From assembly GCA_945871815.1 (NCBI GenBank), contig CAMBXM010000006.1, positions 1 to 51,513 on the forward strand: a DNA stretch of 51,513 nt, read 5' to 3'. The position numbers were made by a program, and so were the translations under genes. The notes under the pieces are model-generated. The model was not told the DNA's origin. It worked only from the letters and a program-made list of their open reading frames with translations, and made no database searches. Below are positions 15,385-23,837 of the stretch, one piece after another. Position 1 is the stretch's first letter, and the number at the start of each line of letters is the position of its first letter. The stretch comes from Singulisphaera sp. GP187. Its GTDB lineage: Bacteria > Planctomycetota > UBA1135 > UBA2386.

Positions 15385-18057
15385 TCAGTTGGCGGTGATC
15401 GTGATCGTGCGCGACGACGCAGCGCGAACACCGCGCTCCGCCGCACCGATCGTCACCCAGTAGGTCACCAGGTCGCGGTAGGTCTCGGTGCGGCCCAAGA
15501 GGAACCCGGTGTCGGCGCGGTACGAAGTGAGCGTCAGCGTGTACGTGCGGCCTGCGACCAGTGGGGACTGAGCCTGCGTCGGCAACGCCACATACTGAAA
15601 CTGCGTCGCGGTAGGCGGCACTACGGCAGTCCACAACCGCGCCTCCGTGCCATCGCTGCGCAAGTCGATCGTTGCGTACATCGATCCCGCTGGCAGCGTG
15701 AAGTCGACCGCGAAGCCCAAAGCCGGCACTGTCGCGCCATCGAGTGGCGCCGTGAGTGTGGGCAGCGGCAACTGCGGCACGACGAGTTGGTCGCTGGGCG
15801 CCAGTCGCAGCAGCGTTCGCTGTGCGGTCGCCGTCGTCGCCGTGCTGACCTGCGCCCGCAGCGCGACGAGCCAGGCGTGGCCGGCCAGGGCACCGGTCAA
15901 GGCCGGCAGTGTGAAGGTGACGTTGGCCCCGCTGACCGTCATGTTGCCACCGACGGCGCGCGCCACATCCGCGATGCGACCAGAAGGCTGCTGCAGCGCG
16001 AGATCGAAGCGCAGATCGGCCGCCGTGAACGCACCGTCGAAGTCCGTGAGCGCACCTGGCGCAACAAACGCGGTGGTCGCTGGTCGGTCGATCGGCACGT
16101 TGCGCGCGACCAAGGTTCCTTGCGGCACGACTTGGTCGAGCAGCACGCCCACACCCGTCAGCGTGAACACGCCACTGTTGACCGCACCCTCGGCGACAGC
16201 CACGTGTCCTTGGGGCAGGGCGATGCCGGCACGGAAGGTGCCGGCGGGCTGCGCGCCGCCGAGTCGGGCAGGCACGACATTGCGCGGCGCGACGTCAAAG
16301 AAGCGCTGGTCGAACCACTCGTCGATCTCCAACGGCCGCGACGCATACAGCTGCTGCGTTCGCGCCGGGTTGAAGCCGGTCAGATCGCCGGCGATCGTGC
16401 CATGGCGATCGAAGGCGCCGGCGACGACCAGTTGCTGGCGCACCAGCGGCAGTTCGAGATGGTCGCCGTTGGGCTGCTCCAGCGTGAACGCGCTGACTGT
16501 TGCCAGGCCAGCGTGCTCGGTGCGGATCGTCGCGGTTGCACGCCCTGAGAAATCGCGACCGACGAAGAGGACACCGCTCTCGCGCGTGACCCCGACGAAA
16601 CCTTCGCTGGCAGTGCGCCCGCGCACGATTGCCGCGTTCTGCACCGGCCCGGTGCCGATCGAATCGACCGCGATCGTCCGCGTCGAACGGCCCCCGACAA
16701 ACCAACCGCGATCGTCGTAGAACGCGAACGTGTCCTGCCAGCGCCGCCCCGGTGGTACCAGCGTCAGGTTTTCGCTGATGAAGACGCGGCTCACATCAAA
16801 GGGGAACCCGGCCATGAAGCCGATGTAGCCAGAGCCAATGTCCTCGAGCAGGCACTGACCGTTGATGTCGGTGTAGCCGGTGGCGGCAACGGCGGCCAAG
16901 GCGGTGTTGCTGGCGATGCGGCGCCCGACTTCGCCGCGCCCACGGCGAATGCTCTGCACTCGAATGTTGGTGACGGGCACTGTCTCGAGTTGGAGATCCC
17001 CGACACCTACGTCGGCACCGCTGCCGAGCAACGGACTGGTGACCGACAGCGAGGTGCCGAGCCACTGCGCGCCGCCAAGCAGCTCGATCTCGATCGTGCG
17101 CGCCGCACCCGAACCGTCCGAGCCTGCAACCAGCACCGAGAAGGTTCCATCCGAGACGGTCAGCGTCGGCGCACTGTCGGCCCGCACGTAGGTGCCGAAC
17201 ACCGGCCGCGCCAAGGTGTCGACCACGCGCCCGCGCACGATCGCGATCGGCCGGTCGACTGCGTAGACGTACAGGCCGCCGCCGGTGATGGCACCCGCGA
17301 GTTGCAGCGTGCCGCCGCTGCTCGAGGCGCTGCCAGAAACCTGGCCCCATTCACCCGTGCTTGGATCGAGCCGGAACAGCACGCCGTTGCCCCCCCCGAG
17401 CGCGAGCTCATCGGGGACTTGTAGCGTGCCCGCAGGCGCGAAGGTCGCGGTTGGCGGGTCGATCCAGAAGCCGCGGGTCGTGAGCCAAGCTCCGGCCGGA
17501 GCCGACGGCAACGCCGATGGCAGATGCTCGCGCGCGAGTTCGCCCAGGCGCAGCGTGACGCTGGCGGCACCACCGTCGTTGACGATCGTGCCGTTGCCCA
17601 GTTGCAGGATCGCGCCGGTTCGAGCCGAGTCGTCGATCGTGGTCGGTGGCTGGCCGGAGCCGGTCGGAATCGTGGCCTCGGCGCTCGACGCCGTGTCCGG
17701 CAAGTAAAGCACCGACGGCAGGTCGGCGTTGACGATGGTCAGTGCGGCGCCGAGGGACGCCAGCCGGTCGCTGGCGGACGCGGTCGCGGCGCGCGCATCG
17801 ACGCGGACGATCGTCGACCCAAGTGGGTTGACGAACAGTTCCCCGCGGCCTTGACGCCCGGTCACCGCCGTTGCGCCCGCAACCGCGACACGAGCGGCGC
17901 TGACGGCGCGATTGCCATCGTCGCGCACCAACACCTTGCAACTCGCGGTCGGCAAGTCGACGAGCGACGGGCCGACATCGCTGCCCTCGCCCGAGCACGC
18001 GACCAGCGCCAGCGCAACGATCGGCCAGAACGAACGGGACGATACGGCGTGGCTCAT
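15385..18057 (-). CDS. Large secreted lipoprotein, beta-rich with carboxypeptidase-regulatory-like segments
   Basis: An 890-residue lipoprotein with lipobox ALVAC (Cys21). Near the N-terminus CKVLVRDDGNRAVSAARVAV, and again IAIVRGRVVDTLARPVFG at mid-protein, look like carboxypeptidase-regulatory (CarboxypepD_reg) beta domains. TGYTDINGQCLLEDI also fits that fold. The rest is long runs of alternating beta strands with low Cys content, ending in an Ig-like domain (LTLTSYRADTGFLLGR). No catalytic site was seen. It sits between the M28 peptidase (ATGA overlap) and the aspartic protease (8 bp), so it may be a surface carrier or substrate-binding partner of those secreted enzymes; that is inference from position. 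Confidence 0.78.
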   Translation of the reverse strand: MSHAVSSRSFWPIVALALVACSGEGSDVGPSLVDLPTASCKVLVRDDGNRAVSAARVAVAGATAVTGRQGRGELFVNPLGSTIVRVDARAATASASDRLASLGAALTIVNADLPSVLYLPDTASSAEATIPTGSGQPPTTIDDSARTGAILQLGNGTIVNDGGAASVTLRLGELAREHLPSALPSAPAGAWLTTRGFWIDPPTATFAPAGTLQVPDELALGGGNGVLFRLDPSTGEWGQVSGSASSSGGTLQLAGAITGGGLYVYAVDRPIAIVRGRVVDTLARPVFGTYVRADSAPTLTVSDGTFSVLVAGSDGSGAARTIEIELLGGAQWLGTSLSVTSPLLGSGADVGVGDLQLETVPVTNIRVQSIRRGRGEVGRRIASNTALAAVAATGYTDINGQCLLEDIGSGYIGFMAGFPFDVSRVFISENLTLVPPGRRWQDTFAFYDDRGWFVGGRSTRTIAVDSIGTGPVQNAAIVRGRTASEGFVGVTRESGVLFVGRDFSGRATATIRTEHAGLATVSAFTLEQPNGDHLELPLVRQQLVVAGAFDRHGTIAGDLTGFNPARTQQLYASRPLEIDEWFDQRFFDVAPRNVVPARLGGAQPAGTFRAGIALPQGHVAVAEGAVNSGVFTLTGVGVLLDQVVPQGTLVARNVPIDRPATTAFVAPGALTDFDGAFTAADLRFDLALQQPSGRIADVARAVGGNMTVSGANVTFTLPALTGALAGHAWLVALRAQVSTATTATAQRTLLRLAPSDQLVVPQLPLPTLTAPLDGATVPALGFAVDFTLPAGSMYATIDLRSDGTEARLWTAVVPPTATQFQYVALPTQAQSPLVAGRTYTLTLTSYRADTGFLLGRTETYRDLVTYWVTIGAAERGVRAASSRTITITAN

Positions 18058-19448
18058 CGAGCGCGTCCTCGCTGCATGCGGTCTGGGTCGGGTGGCGTGG
18101 CGGCACGACTGCGAGCACCATCGCCGCCGATGCTGCGCAGTCCGATCACGAGATCATCGAGCACTGCACCCTTCAACAAGGCCCGGCGGCGGCCGTTCGC
18201 GGTGGCAGCGACCTTGGTTTCGACCGTGGCCTCGACGTTGGCAGCGGCGATGACGCCTTCCCAATCGGGCGACGTCGTCAATCGCTGCACGAACTCGAAA
18301 CTCGCGGCCGCGGCGGGCACCTCGAACTCGACTTCCGTGTCGTATGCCGTGCGCGATGCGCGGATCGAACGAATGCGGGGCGGCGGCGGCGCCGACGCCA
18401 GTTCGGCAATGGTCGCCGCAACCACACGCGCCACCGCGGCCGTGTAGTCGAAGTCGACGTACTCGGGCAAGTCACCGTACGACTTGCCCTCGCGCTCGCT
18501 CAGATCCTGATGCTGGCGCGAGTAGTCCTCGCGAGGCTCGGTCAGCCGCACCGCTGGGTATCCGGCCTCGAAGAACGAGCGATGGTCACCGCCGCGGCCG
18601 TAGCGATCGCCACGGAACACCAACTGCACCGACGGTCGGATTCCGTGCTCCCTCGTCGCGTAGGTGAGTGCCCGAGCCATGCTGCGACCGAGGCTGTCGT
18701 TCCCGTCCAAGGCGTAGCTGAAGCAGCGCACGACATCAGCGCGCCGCACGCCATCCATTCCGATCGTGTTGCCGACGATGTCGCAACCGATCATGCCGTC
18801 GATCTCGAGACTTTGGTCGCTCATGCTCTGCGCACAAAACTTGCTGCCGATGAGCCCCTGCTCTTCGCCGTCGAACGCGCAGAACACGATCGTCGCAGCA
18901 AACGTCTCGGCACACAGCAGTCGGCACACTTCGAGCGCCACCGCGGTGCCGGAGCCATCATCGTTGGCGCCGGGTGCGACGCGCGTCCCGTTGGCCCCAT
19001 CGCTGTTGCGCGAATCGTAGTGCCCGCCGACGACATAGACGCGCTCCCCATCCGTTGCACCCGGCAGCGTCGCGATCACGTTGACGACCGCGACTTCGCT
19101 CGGCATCCCGTCGCGCGCCACTGCGACCACGCCGGACTGCAACTCGACCGTGAGGCGACTGCCACTCCGCGCGGCGAGGTCCTTGAAGCGCGCCGTGAGA
19201 TAGCGCCGCGCCGCACCGGTGCCTTCGACCTCGCTGTCCGTGCGCGACAACACGTGCCGCGTGCCAAAGGCGCACAGCTCGCGAATCGTGCGTTCGATCT
19301 CGGTCGCCGAGACACCGGCGACGAGGCGAGCGATGCGCGCCGCGATCGGCTCGACCGCAGCGGCGGGCGGTGCCACGGATCCCTGGGCCGCGAGCGAACT
19401 CGCGAGCAGCAGGGACAGCGCGGACTCGACGGCGCGAACTCGCATCAT
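18054..19448 (-). CDS. Secreted M28-family aminopeptidase
   Basis: A 464-residue protein with a signal peptide (SALSLLLASSLAAQG). The M28 zinc-peptidase core is clear: His143 and Asp145 in VGGHYDSRNSD, the bridging Asp in APGANDDGSGTAVALE (163/164), Glu195/Glu196 in FDGEEQGLIGSKF, an Asp in GMIGCDIVGN (223), and a late His in YSRQHQDLSE. The last 100 residues form a small beta domain (IRSIRASRTAYDTEVEFEV) that may bind substrate or the cell surface. Known role of the family: removal of N-terminal residues from peptides outside the cytoplasm. The ATG at 19448 overlaps the gpmI stop as ATGA; a second ATG follows at once. Confidence 0.92.
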   Translation of the reverse strand: MMRVRAVESALSLLLASSLAAQGSVAPPAAAVEPIAARIARLVAGVSATEIERTIRELCAFGTRHVLSRTDSEVEGTGAARRYLTARFKDLAARSGSRLTVELQSGVVAVARDGMPSEVAVVNVIATLPGATDGERVYVVGGHYDSRNSDGANGTRVAPGANDDGSGTAVALEVCRLLCAETFAATIVFCAFDGEEQGLIGSKFCAQSMSDQSLEIDGMIGCDIVGNTIGMDGVRRADVVRCFSYALDGNDSLGRSMARALTYATREHGIRPSVQLVFRGDRYGRGGDHRSFFEAGYPAVRLTEPREDYSRQHQDLSEREGKSYGDLPEYVDFDYTAAVARVVAATIAELASAPPPPRIRSIRASRTAYDTEVEFEVPAAAASFEFVQRLTTSPDWEGVIAAANVEATVETKVAATANGRRRALLKGAVLDDLVIGLRSIGGDGARSRAATPPDPDRMQRGRAR

Positions 19449-20983
19449 GCGAACAGGTCCAGGCCTTCCATGCCTTGCGCCGGTTTGAGGCCAGCGATCG
19501 GCAGCAGCGTCGTCGCAATGTCGCAGAGTCGACCGCCAGCCCGCAGCCGACGCCCTTGGCCACCGGCCCCAGCAATCAAGAACGGCACCGGGTTCAGAGT
19601 GTGGGCCGTGTGCGGCTCCCCGGTCACCGGATCGATCATCATCTCGACGTTGCCGTGGTCGGCCGTGATCGCGACGGTGCCGCCCTTGGCCAACACCGCC
19701 GGCACGATGCGCGCGAGGCATTCGTCGATCGCTCTCACCGCCTGCATCGACGCCGGGATGAGGCCGGTGTGGCCGACCATGTCGGCATTGGCGAAATTGA
19801 GAATGGTCACGTCGGGTGAACTCTTGCCGGCGAACTCTGCCAGCAGCTTGTCCGTGACCATCGGCGCCGACATCTCGGGCTGCAGGTCGTAGGTCGCGAC
19901 CTTGGGGCTCGGCACCAGGATGCGCCGCTCGCCCGGATACTCGTTCTCGTCGCCACCGGAGAAGAAGAACGTGACGTGCGCGTACTTCTCGGTCTCGGCG
20001 ATGCGCAACTGCGACCAACCTGCCTTCGAGATCACTTCCGGGAAGATGCCGACCAGGTTCTGCGGCTGGTAGGCCACTGCACACGGCAAGTCCTCGCGGT
20101 AGCGCGTCAGCGTGGCGAAGTGAACCAGCGGAACCGACGCGCGCGGGAAGCCGGTGAACTCGCGCGCTGTGAATGCCTCGGTCAGTTGGCGCGCGCGGTC
20201 CGCACGGAAGTTGAAGTAGAACACCGCATCGCCAGCTCGGACGCGCCCCTTGTCGGGCGACCCGATCATGGTCGGCAGCACGAACTCGTCACCCTCGTTG
20301 CGGGCGTAGGCCGCAGCAACGGCGGCCGTTGCACTCTCAGCCGAGAACCCGGCGCCGATCGTCAATGCGTCGTAGGCCTTCTGCACGCGTTCCCAGCGCT
20401 TGTCGCGGTCCATCGCGTAGTAGCGACCGATGACCGTGGCGATGCGGCCGGCGCCGGACTCACGCATCCAACCCTCGACGGTCTCGATGTACTTGCGCGC
20501 CGATCGCGGCGGCGTGTCGCGACCATCGAGGAAGGCGTGCAACAGCACGCGCTCGCCGGCTAGCCCTCGTTGCGCGCACATCTGCAGCAGCGCCTTCAGG
20601 TGCTGGTCGCTGCTGTGCACGCCGCCGTCCGAGACGAGACCGAACAGATGCAGCTGCCCGCCCTTCTGCACGGCGTGGTCGATTGCGCCGGTGATCGCCG
20701 CGTTCTGCTGGAACGCACCGTCGCGGATCGCCTTGTCGATGCGCGTGATCTCCTGGTAGACGATGCGGCCGGCACCGATGTTGAGGTGGCCGACTTCGGA
20801 GTTGCCCATCAAACCGCACGGCAGACCGACTTCTGTGCCGCTCGCCTGCAGGGTGGTCCACGGCCACTTCTCTTTCAGCGAGAACCAGAAGCGCGGCTCG
20901 GCCATCGAGATCGCGTTCCCCGGACCGGCAGGCGCCTCGCCAAAACCGTCGAGCACGACGAGCAGCAGCGGCGGCCGACTCAT
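19445..20983 (-). CDS. gpmI: 2,3-bisphosphoglycerate-independent phosphoglycerate mutase
   Basis: A 512-residue enzyme of the normal length. It interconverts 3- and 2-phosphoglycerate in glycolysis and gluconeogenesis, using two Mn ions. The alkaline-phosphatase-like core starts with LLLVVLDGFG. The catalytic serine is Ser62 in LMGNSEVGHLNIGAGR. Other family motifs are HLFGLVSDGGVHSS, HAFLDGRDTPP, GRYYAMDRDKRW, FFFSGGDENEYPGE, NFANADMVGHTG and ITADHGNVEMM. The start at 20983 overlaps the cyclodeaminase stop as ATGA, and its own stop overlaps the M28 peptidase start. It is thus a cytosolic glycolytic enzyme inside an operon of secreted proteins. Confidence 0.97.
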   Translation of the reverse strand: MSRPPLLLVVLDGFGEAPAGPGNAISMAEPRFWFSLKEKWPWTTLQASGTEVGLPCGLMGNSEVGHLNIGAGRIVYQEITRIDKAIRDGAFQQNAAITGAIDHAVQKGGQLHLFGLVSDGGVHSSDQHLKALLQMCAQRGLAGERVLLHAFLDGRDTPPRSARKYIETVEGWMRESGAGRIATVIGRYYAMDRDKRWERVQKAYDALTIGAGFSAESATAAVAAAYARNEGDEFVLPTMIGSPDKGRVRAGDAVFYFNFRADRARQLTEAFTAREFTGFPRASVPLVHFATLTRYREDLPCAVAYQPQNLVGIFPEVISKAGWSQLRIAETEKYAHVTFFFSGGDENEYPGERRILVPSPKVATYDLQPEMSAPMVTDKLLAEFAGKSSPDVTILNFANADMVGHTGLIPASMQAVRAIDECLARIVPAVLAKGGTVAITADHGNVEMMIDPVTGEPHTAHTLNPVPFLIAGAGGQGRRLRAGGRLCDIATTLLPIAGLKPAQGMEGLDLFA

Positions 20984-21603
20984 CCGAGCGATCCTTCCAC
21001 CTTGACGGCGATCGCTTGGTGGTTGTGACGAATCTCGGCCAGCAGAGTCTTGGCCCGCACGACGGCGCCGTCGGCGAGTTCGCGGTTGTCGAGGTACGCG
21101 GCGTTGATGCGCACGTTGAGTTGCGCGCCCTCGCCGGCCGCAACCAGCAGCGAACTACCCGAGGCGAGGTCGCTGAGGATGTTCTTGCCGACGCAGTCGA
21201 TGACCTGGGCCATCGCCTGGCTGACGTCGCGGACCATGCACAGGGTCTCCTCGGGCACCACCATCGCGCCGACCATCGCCTCCTGGATCGCGCGGTTGCG
21301 GATCTGGGTCTCGCCGTCGTTCGACTTCCCCATCGCGTAGGCCTTCGACACCAGGTCGAACGAGTTGCAGTCGCGCTCCGCCATCGGCAGGAGCCGCAGT
21401 AGGTGCGACTCGAGCAGCCCTTCGACGCGCGCGAGATCGGCATCGCGATCGACGTTGGCCTTCTTGCCGCGCGAGAACCGCACCACCATCAGCAGCAGGG
21501 CCGTGCCCATACTGGCCGCCAGCGCGGCCGCGGCGCCGCCGCCCGGGGTCGGAGTCCGTTGAGCGAGGGCATCGATGATCTTGGCAAAACTCTGGTCGAT
21601 CAT
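20980..21603 (-). CDS. Cyclodeaminase/cyclohydrolase family (FTCD_C) protein
   Basis: A 207-residue all-helical protein matching the free-standing C-terminal domain of formiminotransferase-cyclodeaminase. The Gly-rich motif TPTPGGGAAAALAASMG near residues 17-33 and the later QIRNRAIQEAMVGAMVVPEE and RINAAYLDNRELA stretches are typical. Family members convert formimino- or methenyl-tetrahydrofolate in one-carbon metabolism. Which reaction is catalysed here is not decided by sequence. It is first in a six-gene minus-strand operon, and its ATG at 21603 faces the divergent lipoprotein gene across 83 bp, which must hold both promoters. Confidence 0.9.
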   Translation of the reverse strand: MIDQSFAKIIDALAQRTPTPGGGAAAALAASMGTALLLMVVRFSRGKKANVDRDADLARVEGLLESHLLRLLPMAERDCNSFDLVSKAYAMGKSNDGETQIRNRAIQEAMVGAMVVPEETLCMVRDVSQAMAQVIDCVGKNILSDLASGSSLLVAAGEGAQLNVRINAAYLDNRELADGAVVRAKTLLAEIRHNHQAIAVKVEGSLG

Positions 21604-21686
21604 GGGGCCGAACAGTCTCGGCGGAGCACCGCCGCGCTGCCAGTGCGACGTTGCAGCAACACGTCGCGGCACCCACAATCGACCGC

Positions 21687-22325
21687 ATGCCTTCGCCGCA
21701 ACACGGAACCCGACCCCGTCCTCTTGCGAATCGCGCCCCGTTCCTGCTCGGCCTAGGCCTTGCCGCACTGTCGCTCGGAGCGTGCGCCAACACCGGCTTG
21801 CCGGGAGCCTTCGCCGACGCCTTAGCAACGGCGCCCGAGGACCTACCCGCCCGGCTTCACATCGACGGGGACCGCATCGTGTCGGCCGCCGCGGCAGTGG
21901 GGCCGGGCGGCATCCCGACGGCCGTGCGCGCGACCGCCGACGGGATCGCGCCGGGCGGCGAAGTGGTCTTCGAGGGTCGCGAATGGGGTCCTTACGGCGC
22001 CTGCTTTCGCATCGAAAAACGCTACGTCGACGGGCCGCTGCACTCGTTCCGCAGCGTCTTGATTGCCGCCAGCGGCGACGTGCTCGAACGGTCGCACACG
22101 GTTCCGATCCAGCAGGTTCCGCCCGCCGTGCTCGGCGCAGCGCTGACGCTGGGCCGCGATGTGCAGCGCTGCGAGATCGTCTCGGACAGCTCCGCCGAAC
22201 GGCTGTGGCGCGCCACGATCGTCGATGGCGGCGGACGCACGATGCTCGCGTCCATCGGCCTCGACGGCCGCTTGCTCGACGCCCACCGACTCGTGCACGC
22301 GGTGATCACGACGCCGCGGCGTTGA
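21687..22325 (+). CDS. Lipoprotein of unknown function
   Basis: A 212-residue lipoprotein with a signal FLLGLGLAALSLGAC (lipid Cys near residue 32). The mature part begins with an Ala/Gly-rich stretch, then a compact beta domain (GGEVVFEGREWGPYG, CFRIEKRYVDGPLHSFRSVL, RTMLASIGLDGRLLD). I do not recognise a family. The ATG at 21687 is preferred over a TTG at 21651, because the signal peptide then has normal length. It is divergent from the cyclodeaminase operon and followed by 650 bp without a supportable gene, so it is probably monocistronic. Confidence 0.75.
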   Translation: MPSPQHGTRPRPLANRAPFLLGLGLAALSLGACANTGLPGAFADALATAPEDLPARLHIDGDRIVSAAAAVGPGGIPTAVRATADGIAPGGEVVFEGREWGPYGACFRIEKRYVDGPLHSFRSVLIAASGDVLERSHTVPIQQVPPAVLGAALTLGRDVQRCEIVSDSSAERLWRATIVDGGGRTMLASIGLDGRLLDAHRLVHAVITTPRR

Positions 22326-22973
22326 GGTCTCGCTGGCGTCAACCAGGAGTCGGTCATGCGTCTGAGCCCCTCCAGTGCCATTGAGAAAACCAAGCTGACG
22401 TCAGCGGCTCTGTTCGACTGGCGCGACCACCAGCACCGGCACTGTAGCTCCCAAGTGCGCGAGCCCGGCGACGTGCACCATGGCAGCATTGCCCTACGAC
22501 TTCCCGTGCGCAACAGTGACTGATCATTCGACTTCGCCGTTTACCCCCCAGCGCTTCCTGCAACACTCGCGCACTGGCCACCTGACTCGGCATGGATCCC
22601 CACCCACCCACGTGCAAAGCCAGCACCATCGTCCAACAGGCGCCGCAACTGGTCGCAGCTCAAGGTTCTTCGCTTCCAGGTGCGTCATTCACGTTGAGAA
22701 GCACCGCTCCGGAGTGAAGTTGCTTGAGGGAGCAGAAGAACTGCGCCTCGAGCACGCAGCAATCGCGAACATTGATGTGCCGGAAGACATGAAGCCCCCG
22801 GCGGGGTAGAAGCGAACGGAGCTGCCGGTCCAGGCCTAGGACTTGTCCGTTAGAAGGGCACTCCTGCTCGCCATCGGCGATCGCTGCCCGGCACATCGAA
22901 CCCGCACTCCTGGATTACAAGGTAGGCTGACAGCTGCACTCTTCGAGAAAGCTCCGGAACGAGGACGACGAGA
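22326..22973. other. 648-bp region without a supportable gene, left edge of the lower-GC segment
   Basis: Short frames exist on both strands (the longest about 109 codons), but none has a convincing start, domain or codon pattern. GC content falls here and stays lower through the next two genes. The promoter for the 22974-25354 pair should lie in the last part. No IS end, att-like repeat or tRNA was recognised. Confidence 0.55.
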
Positions 22974-23837
22974 ATGCCCATGAAGTTTGCCATTGCAGCA
23001 CTCACTTTGACTACGGTAGCGCTATGCCAAACCGATCCCGAACCACTCACAGGTGAGCTCAAGCCCGAGTTGCATGCGCCGTTGGTGGTTGACATCGATC
23101 ATGCCTCGGTCCATCAGCTGAGTCAAATGTCAGAGGCATTCCTCTGCCTCAAGTTCCTTCTCCTTCACATGGAGAACAACCCTGCTCCTGCGTGGGTATC
23201 CCCCGCGGAGTTTGCAGAACTCAAGGAGAGCATCAGGGCGATCTGCTCCTCGTTCATTCGGGGCAACCACTACTTGGGCACATTCCCACCTGCGGAGTGG
23301 CCTGCCGATTCGAATCCAGCGCCCCTTGCATCCACAGACACCGAGTACTCTGATGGGCGCAATACCGCAGAGCCAAACAACAACGTCATCTGGGACCGCG
23401 GAGAATTCATGGACCCCAACGCGGCCGGTTTCAGTCCAAAGCGAAGCCCGCACGTTCCCACGCAGGACGACCTCCTTCGCAAGTTCGAACTGGGTTGCAC
23501 TCTCTTTGTAGAACTACATCGGTGCATTCAGGTTGACCCCGGGAGCGCCGGGCCAGCGCCCGGACCCGGCCCCGCCCCGCCTGGCCCTCCAGGAGCGGAT
23601 AACCAGAAGTGGTCCCGGGCCGTCAACACCGTGCGCGCGTATCTAAACTCAGCACGCCTCGCTCGATACGTATATGAAAATCGAGTCTCTCTAGGCGTGA
23701 CGGATGGCCCAGCCGCGGCCGCCCAGTTGGCGGACCGCACAGAAATTACATTACAGGCATGGGTTCGCCTAAACAAGGTCAGAAAGGCTAGTCCAGCGTG
23801 CACAGGCTTCGAAGACAACCCCACAGGGAACTGGTGA
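22974..23837 (+). CDS. Secreted protein of unknown function with Pro/Gly linker
   Basis: A 287-residue protein with a short signal (FAIAALTLTTVALCQ); the second ATG, at 22980, is an equally good start. A helical N-terminal domain (HASVHQLSQMSEAFLCLKF, then EFAELKESIRAICSSFIRG) contains Cys residues that could pair after export. A Pro/Gly-rich linker follows at about 183-205. A helical C-terminal domain (VNTVRAYLNSARLARYVYE, TEITLQAWVRLNKVRKA) ends with ACTGFEDNPTGNW. No family is recognised. Base composition is lower than that of its neighbours (28 G+C of 60 in 23641-23700, by count), and codons ending in A or T are common, a sign of different origin. The stop overlaps the next ATG as TGATG, so both products are made together. 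Confidence 0.78.
   Translation: MPMKFAIAALTLTTVALCQTDPEPLTGELKPELHAPLVVDIDHASVHQLSQMSEAFLCLKFLLLHMENNPAPAWVSPAEFAELKESIRAICSSFIRGNHYLGTFPPAEWPADSNPAPLASTDTEYSDGRNTAEPNNNVIWDRGEFMDPNAAGFSPKRSPHVPTQDDLLRKFELGCTLFVELHRCIQVDPGSAGPAPGPGPAPPGPPGADNQKWSRAVNTVRAYLNSARLARYVYENRVSLGVTDGPAAAAQLADRTEITLQAWVRLNKVRKASPACTGFEDNPTGNW

Noticed and set aside
15379-16548. A long plus-strand frame of 389 codons
   Set aside because: It is antisense to the large lipoprotein; the Arg/Gln-rich product has no recognisable domain, signal or ribosome site.
18510-19892. A 460-codon plus-strand frame
   Set aside because: It is antisense to the M28 peptidase and gpmI, both of which have intact motifs.
22480-22809. A 109-codon frame in the gap before the lower-GC pair
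   Set aside because: No signal, no family, weak start and poor codon pattern; a competing frame exists on the other strand.
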